Shown here: one piece after another, positions 61,640 to 64,000 of the stretch
Position numbering within the stretch: position 1 is the first letter of the stretch
Layout: each line of letters opens with the position of its first letter
DNA from: Apis mellifera
Lineage: Eukaryota; Arthropoda; Insecta; Hymenoptera; Apidae
Direction of reading: 5' to 3'
Assembly: GCF_003254395.2 (NCBI RefSeq)
Contig: NC_037643.1
Span: forward strand, 13,410,963 to 13,474,962
Length of the DNA: 64,000 nucleotides
Notes under the pieces: model-generated
Database searches by the model: none
Told to the model about the DNA's origin: nothing
Seen by the model: the letters and a program-made list of their open reading frames with translations, nothing else
Program-made: the position numbers and the translations under genes

Positions 61640-61900
61640 TTATTTCAATTCAATATGATTTAATATGCCCTTTTATGGAATATATTAATGATATAATAAT
61701 ATAATATTAATAATACTAATAATATGCTTGTAGAAAGAGCAGATGTTGACCGTATAAAACACCATCTAATTACAAGAAAAACAACCAACAACTTATGACA
61801 CAATAGTAATAAGAAAATTGATAATACGGTTAGTAAATTATAGATATTACTCAAATGGTTCTTAATTATTTTAATTAAGTTTCAAACAACTGGGATGTAT
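61640..61900. other. AT-rich spacer
   Basis: Very AT-rich, with TAATAATA-type words. No gene or repeat unit of note. Confidence 0.65.
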
Positions 61901-61904
61901 TTTT

Positions 61905-62205
61905 AGTTGGAGAATGATTGGTTCCAACAAGGATTCTTGGAAGGGCGGGGTCCACCTTCTAATTCATAGGCGGTGTAATTTGTGCGTCGCCGACTAATTG
62001 GCGGCGTTTCGCGATTTATGCTGTGACACCACTCGTAACATCTGCCCCCGCTGCACAACGCCATCGCATCCCTCGGATGCCCCGAAGGAGCCGCATGATA
62101 CCGGCCAATCATACATATTAATGGAACTCACGGGCCAACGCCGAGCCCTGAAATTGTTCGTGCAATCGATTCGAGCCGGTCGAATCGAGATGCCAACATG
62201 AGATA
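61905..62205. promoter_or_regulatory. Promoter-like GC island with CCAAT and GC-box words
   Basis: ATTGG words (61916 and near 61997) and GGGCGGGG (61944-61951) sit at the left edge of a CpG-rich block. A perfect inverted repeat TCGATTCGA/TCGAATCGA with a 5-base spacer lies at 62166-62188. Overlapping 60-70 codon frames on both strands have no recognisable product. Confidence 0.25.
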
Positions 62206-62210
62206 AACCT

Positions 62211-62250
62211 CTAGTCTAATGTTTTCCAACCTTTTTCGGGAATCCATCCC
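62211..62250 (+). mobile_element. Possible degraded hAT-type terminal sequence
   Basis: TAATGTTTTCCAACCTTTTT (from 62218) resembles the CAGTGGTTCTCAACCTTTTT-like termini of many hAT transposons. No opposite terminus, 8-bp target duplication or transposase was found, so this is at best a solo terminal remnant. Confidence 0.2.
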
Positions 62251-62383
62251 AATCCAAAGAGTTTTTACATTTTATCACATATTATTGAATTATGTTTTTA
62301 AAGTAAATTTCAATAGTTAGATTATATAACAAATTTTTTCTGCTTAGAAAGTAAGCAGTTAAGTTAATGTAAATGTTTATAAC

Positions 62384-62542
62384 ATGTTTGCTATTTCATT
62401 TTTACAGATTTCATGCTATTGTGCAAAATATGCAAACGATAATTCGAGTGGCCAGATATATTTGGATGTTTATAATATCTCAAACATATTTCATGGAATA
62501 TTTTTTGGAAATAAAAATATGACACAGAATGTTAATTATTAA
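62384..62542 (+). CDS. Small ORF of 52 codons (speculative)
   Basis: ATG at 62384 reads MFAISFLQISCYCAKYANDN and continues to a TAA at 62540-62542. The first residues are hydrophobic, like a weak signal peptide. An acceptor-like CTATTTCATTTTTACAG lies within it (AG at 62406-62407), so it may instead be an exon. A frame this long in AT-rich DNA is unusual but expected a few times in a window this size. Confidence 0.12.
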   Translation: MFAISFLQISCYCAKYANDNSSGQIYLDVYNISNIFHGIFFGNKNMTQNVNY

Positions 62543-63876
62543 AAAAGATCTGTGATGGAGAGACTAGTGATTAATTTGATATTTTTAAAAATTTTGGAAC
62601 ATTAAAGGTAAAAGATTAATTAATAATTCTTGCAAAAAGTTTAGAAAAATTTCTGATGTACATGATCTTAGGTGTGGCCATAATGAGTGTCGCCACTTTA
62701 CGCTTTACGATCAAGCTATATTGGTTTCGCGGACTGTATGTGTATACAAACAGGCCAAAGTACCGCAAGATTTCCTTCGTCTAAAAAGGATTTCCATTCG
62801 AGATTCAAAAAAATATCGGATTTATTGAGCTCACGAACGGACCGTTCTCTGGCAACATTTCAATTATAGAAACATATAGAACCGTGTTATCAGATCGACC
62901 TTATGTGCAATTAAATTAGAATGGTAATTGCATCGGCGCTGAATCACCAAACAGAGAAACAGAGATGGATTTATGAAGTATTAGGGGATCGTATTTTTTT
63001 CTTCTATTTTCTTTTTAATTTAATTATGGTGAAACATTGAATAGGATATGTTCTAATTTGTTTTCATTTTAAATGTTTCTATATCAAATTTAAAAATAAT
63101 GTTTTAAATAAGTATAAAAATTTTTTTGATATTAAAATTATTTCAAGATTCAGATTTAAAATGATGTATACAAATGATATGTATAAATTTTCAGCTTGGA
63201 TATCTTTGATACTATTGTAAATTTTTATTAAATCTAGTTATTCAAGATATAAGAAGCCTATCATGTCTTAATTGAAATTTTAATGTTAACATGCTAATAA
63301 GAATGTACTGTTTAATTATAAATGCTTGATCTGACATAAATTAGACATGTTTAAATGCTAAAGTAACAATGTATACATACGTTTACCATTTAACTGTTAG
63401 CTGGCTTATCAAGATTTATCTTCTTTATTGAAATGAAATCATGATAACCAAACCCAATTGCGAAATATGGTTGTGTGTGCTCATAATAGAAAAGCAAGTG
63501 GTATTTCAAAATATGTAATTATCATACATAATGGAATTTATACTTGAACATAATTATTATTTAAAATTAGCCCTAAAAAATATTAATAATATATTATGAT
63601 TTTTTTTTATTTCAGTATATTTTTGATTAAAGTTTTTGAAAAATTTTGCCAACAATAATATCATAATACTCTATAATCACATAAAAGGATCCAAACAGTG
63701 ATTTCAAAAATTTTTAGTTACCAGAATATATATTTATTTCTACATTGTACTGGAACAGATGTTACAATGTGTTCTAGAACCAATTAATTCTAACATATCC
63801 CACTGTTCCAATCCAATCTTTCCCTCCAACCATTCCACCGTCCACTTTCATCTAAATCATCTCTGAAACGGCTCAC
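62543..63876. other. Gene-free, mainly AT-rich
   Basis: 62650-62960 is balanced with no supported frame. 62970-63760 is very AT-rich. 63780-63876 is C/T-rich and lies downstream (minus strand) of the possible start exon. Nothing else is seen. Confidence 0.6.
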
Positions 63877-63932
63877 CTGGATCCTCTAACACCACTACTT
63901 GCTAACCGTGGCCAATTAACTACAAGATCCAT
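63877..63932 (-). CDS. Possible first coding exon, minus strand
   Basis: An ATG in strong context (AAAAGGATGG; A at -3, G at +4) opens 18 codons plus two bases, MDLVVNWPRLASSGVRGS, up to a strong donor TCCAG|GTGAGC. The other two frames are stopped in the same stretch. The exon ends two bases into a codon, the phase needed by the exon candidate at 27323-27386, the next good minus-strand candidate. The 5' untranslated region would run past the window end. The peptide is too short to assign. GTTAATTAAC words upstream may be homeodomain sites. The phase match has a one-in-three chance of being accidental. Confidence 0.22.
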
Positions 63933-64000
63933 CCTTTTATCACGGGTTAATTAACGATCATACAGTACGGATCAATTTTCATGTGGCAGCAGTACAGTAG

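Noticed and set aside
1..64000. tRNA, rRNA or snRNA genes
   Set aside because: Looked by eye for B-box (GGTTCGAAT-type) and U6/U1-like words on both strands; none had the flanking structure.
1..64000. CRISPR arrays, operons, phage or viral genes
   Set aside because: No regularly spaced direct repeats with unique spacers, no tightly packed same-strand genes, and no recognisable viral or transposase protein.

Overview
This window looks like nuclear DNA from an insect, most probably an aculeate hymenopteran such as a honeybee (Apis). Four things suggest this. AT-rich stretches alternate every few hundred bases with short, CpG-rich islands. TTAGG-type motifs (the ancestral insect telomere unit) recur. 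Pure CT, GA, TA and TTC microsatellites are common. Nothing resembles bacterial gene packing: there are no operons, no ribosome-binding sites and no long genes. The assignment is an inference, because no diagnostic gene is present.

I recognise no protein-coding gene and no complete RNA gene. The window is best read as a gene-poor intergenic region or the inside of very long introns. Many 60-230 codon open frames exist. The longest lie in CpG-rich or pyrimidine/purine-rich islands, where stop codons are rare by composition, and several are open on both strands, so I treat them as chance. I list the better exon-like segments at low confidence. On the minus strand these are a 64-nt internal exon at 27323-27386 with a perfect AAG|GTAAGT donor, and a possible first coding exon at 63877-63932 whose phase fits it. 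On the plus strand they are 2361-2512, 11625-11882, 13409-13613, 16272-16383, 56611-56836, and two tiny two-exon starts at 47796-48021 and 42331-42541. Splice-like pairs of this quality are expected by chance in 128 kb of strand, so transcript data must decide.

Layout. 1-6 kb: mixed sequence with a (TA)n and a 72-nt (TTC)n tract, then CT-rich sequence. 6-20 kb: AT-rich DNA with GC islands at 15, 16.5 and 18-18.7 kb, a degenerate minisatellite at 18.7-19.0 kb and a long (AT)n. 20.7-22.4 kb: a very AT-rich desert. 22.4-28.8 kb: islands at 23, 23.6, 24.5, 26.7 and 27.4 kb. 28.85-33 kb: AT-rich, with a nested inverted repeat at its start. 33-44 kb: alternating islands, the densest at 33.5, 38.3-39.1 and 40.4-42.6 kb. 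44-52 kb: AT-rich with purine-rich blocks, a (GA)19 and a diverged tandem repeat at 50.5-50.8 kb. 52.3-61.3 kb: the most CpG-rich part, with possible promoter motifs (ATGGCGG, CGCATGCGCA). 61.35-64 kb: a clean two-copy tandem duplication, a promoter-like island, a possible hAT-type terminal sequence and AT-rich DNA.

No CRISPR array, intact transposon, intact tRNA or rRNA gene, or viral gene was found. No multi-gene system can be supported. The most notable signals are structural (tandem duplications, nested inverted repeats) and a handful of exon-like islands.
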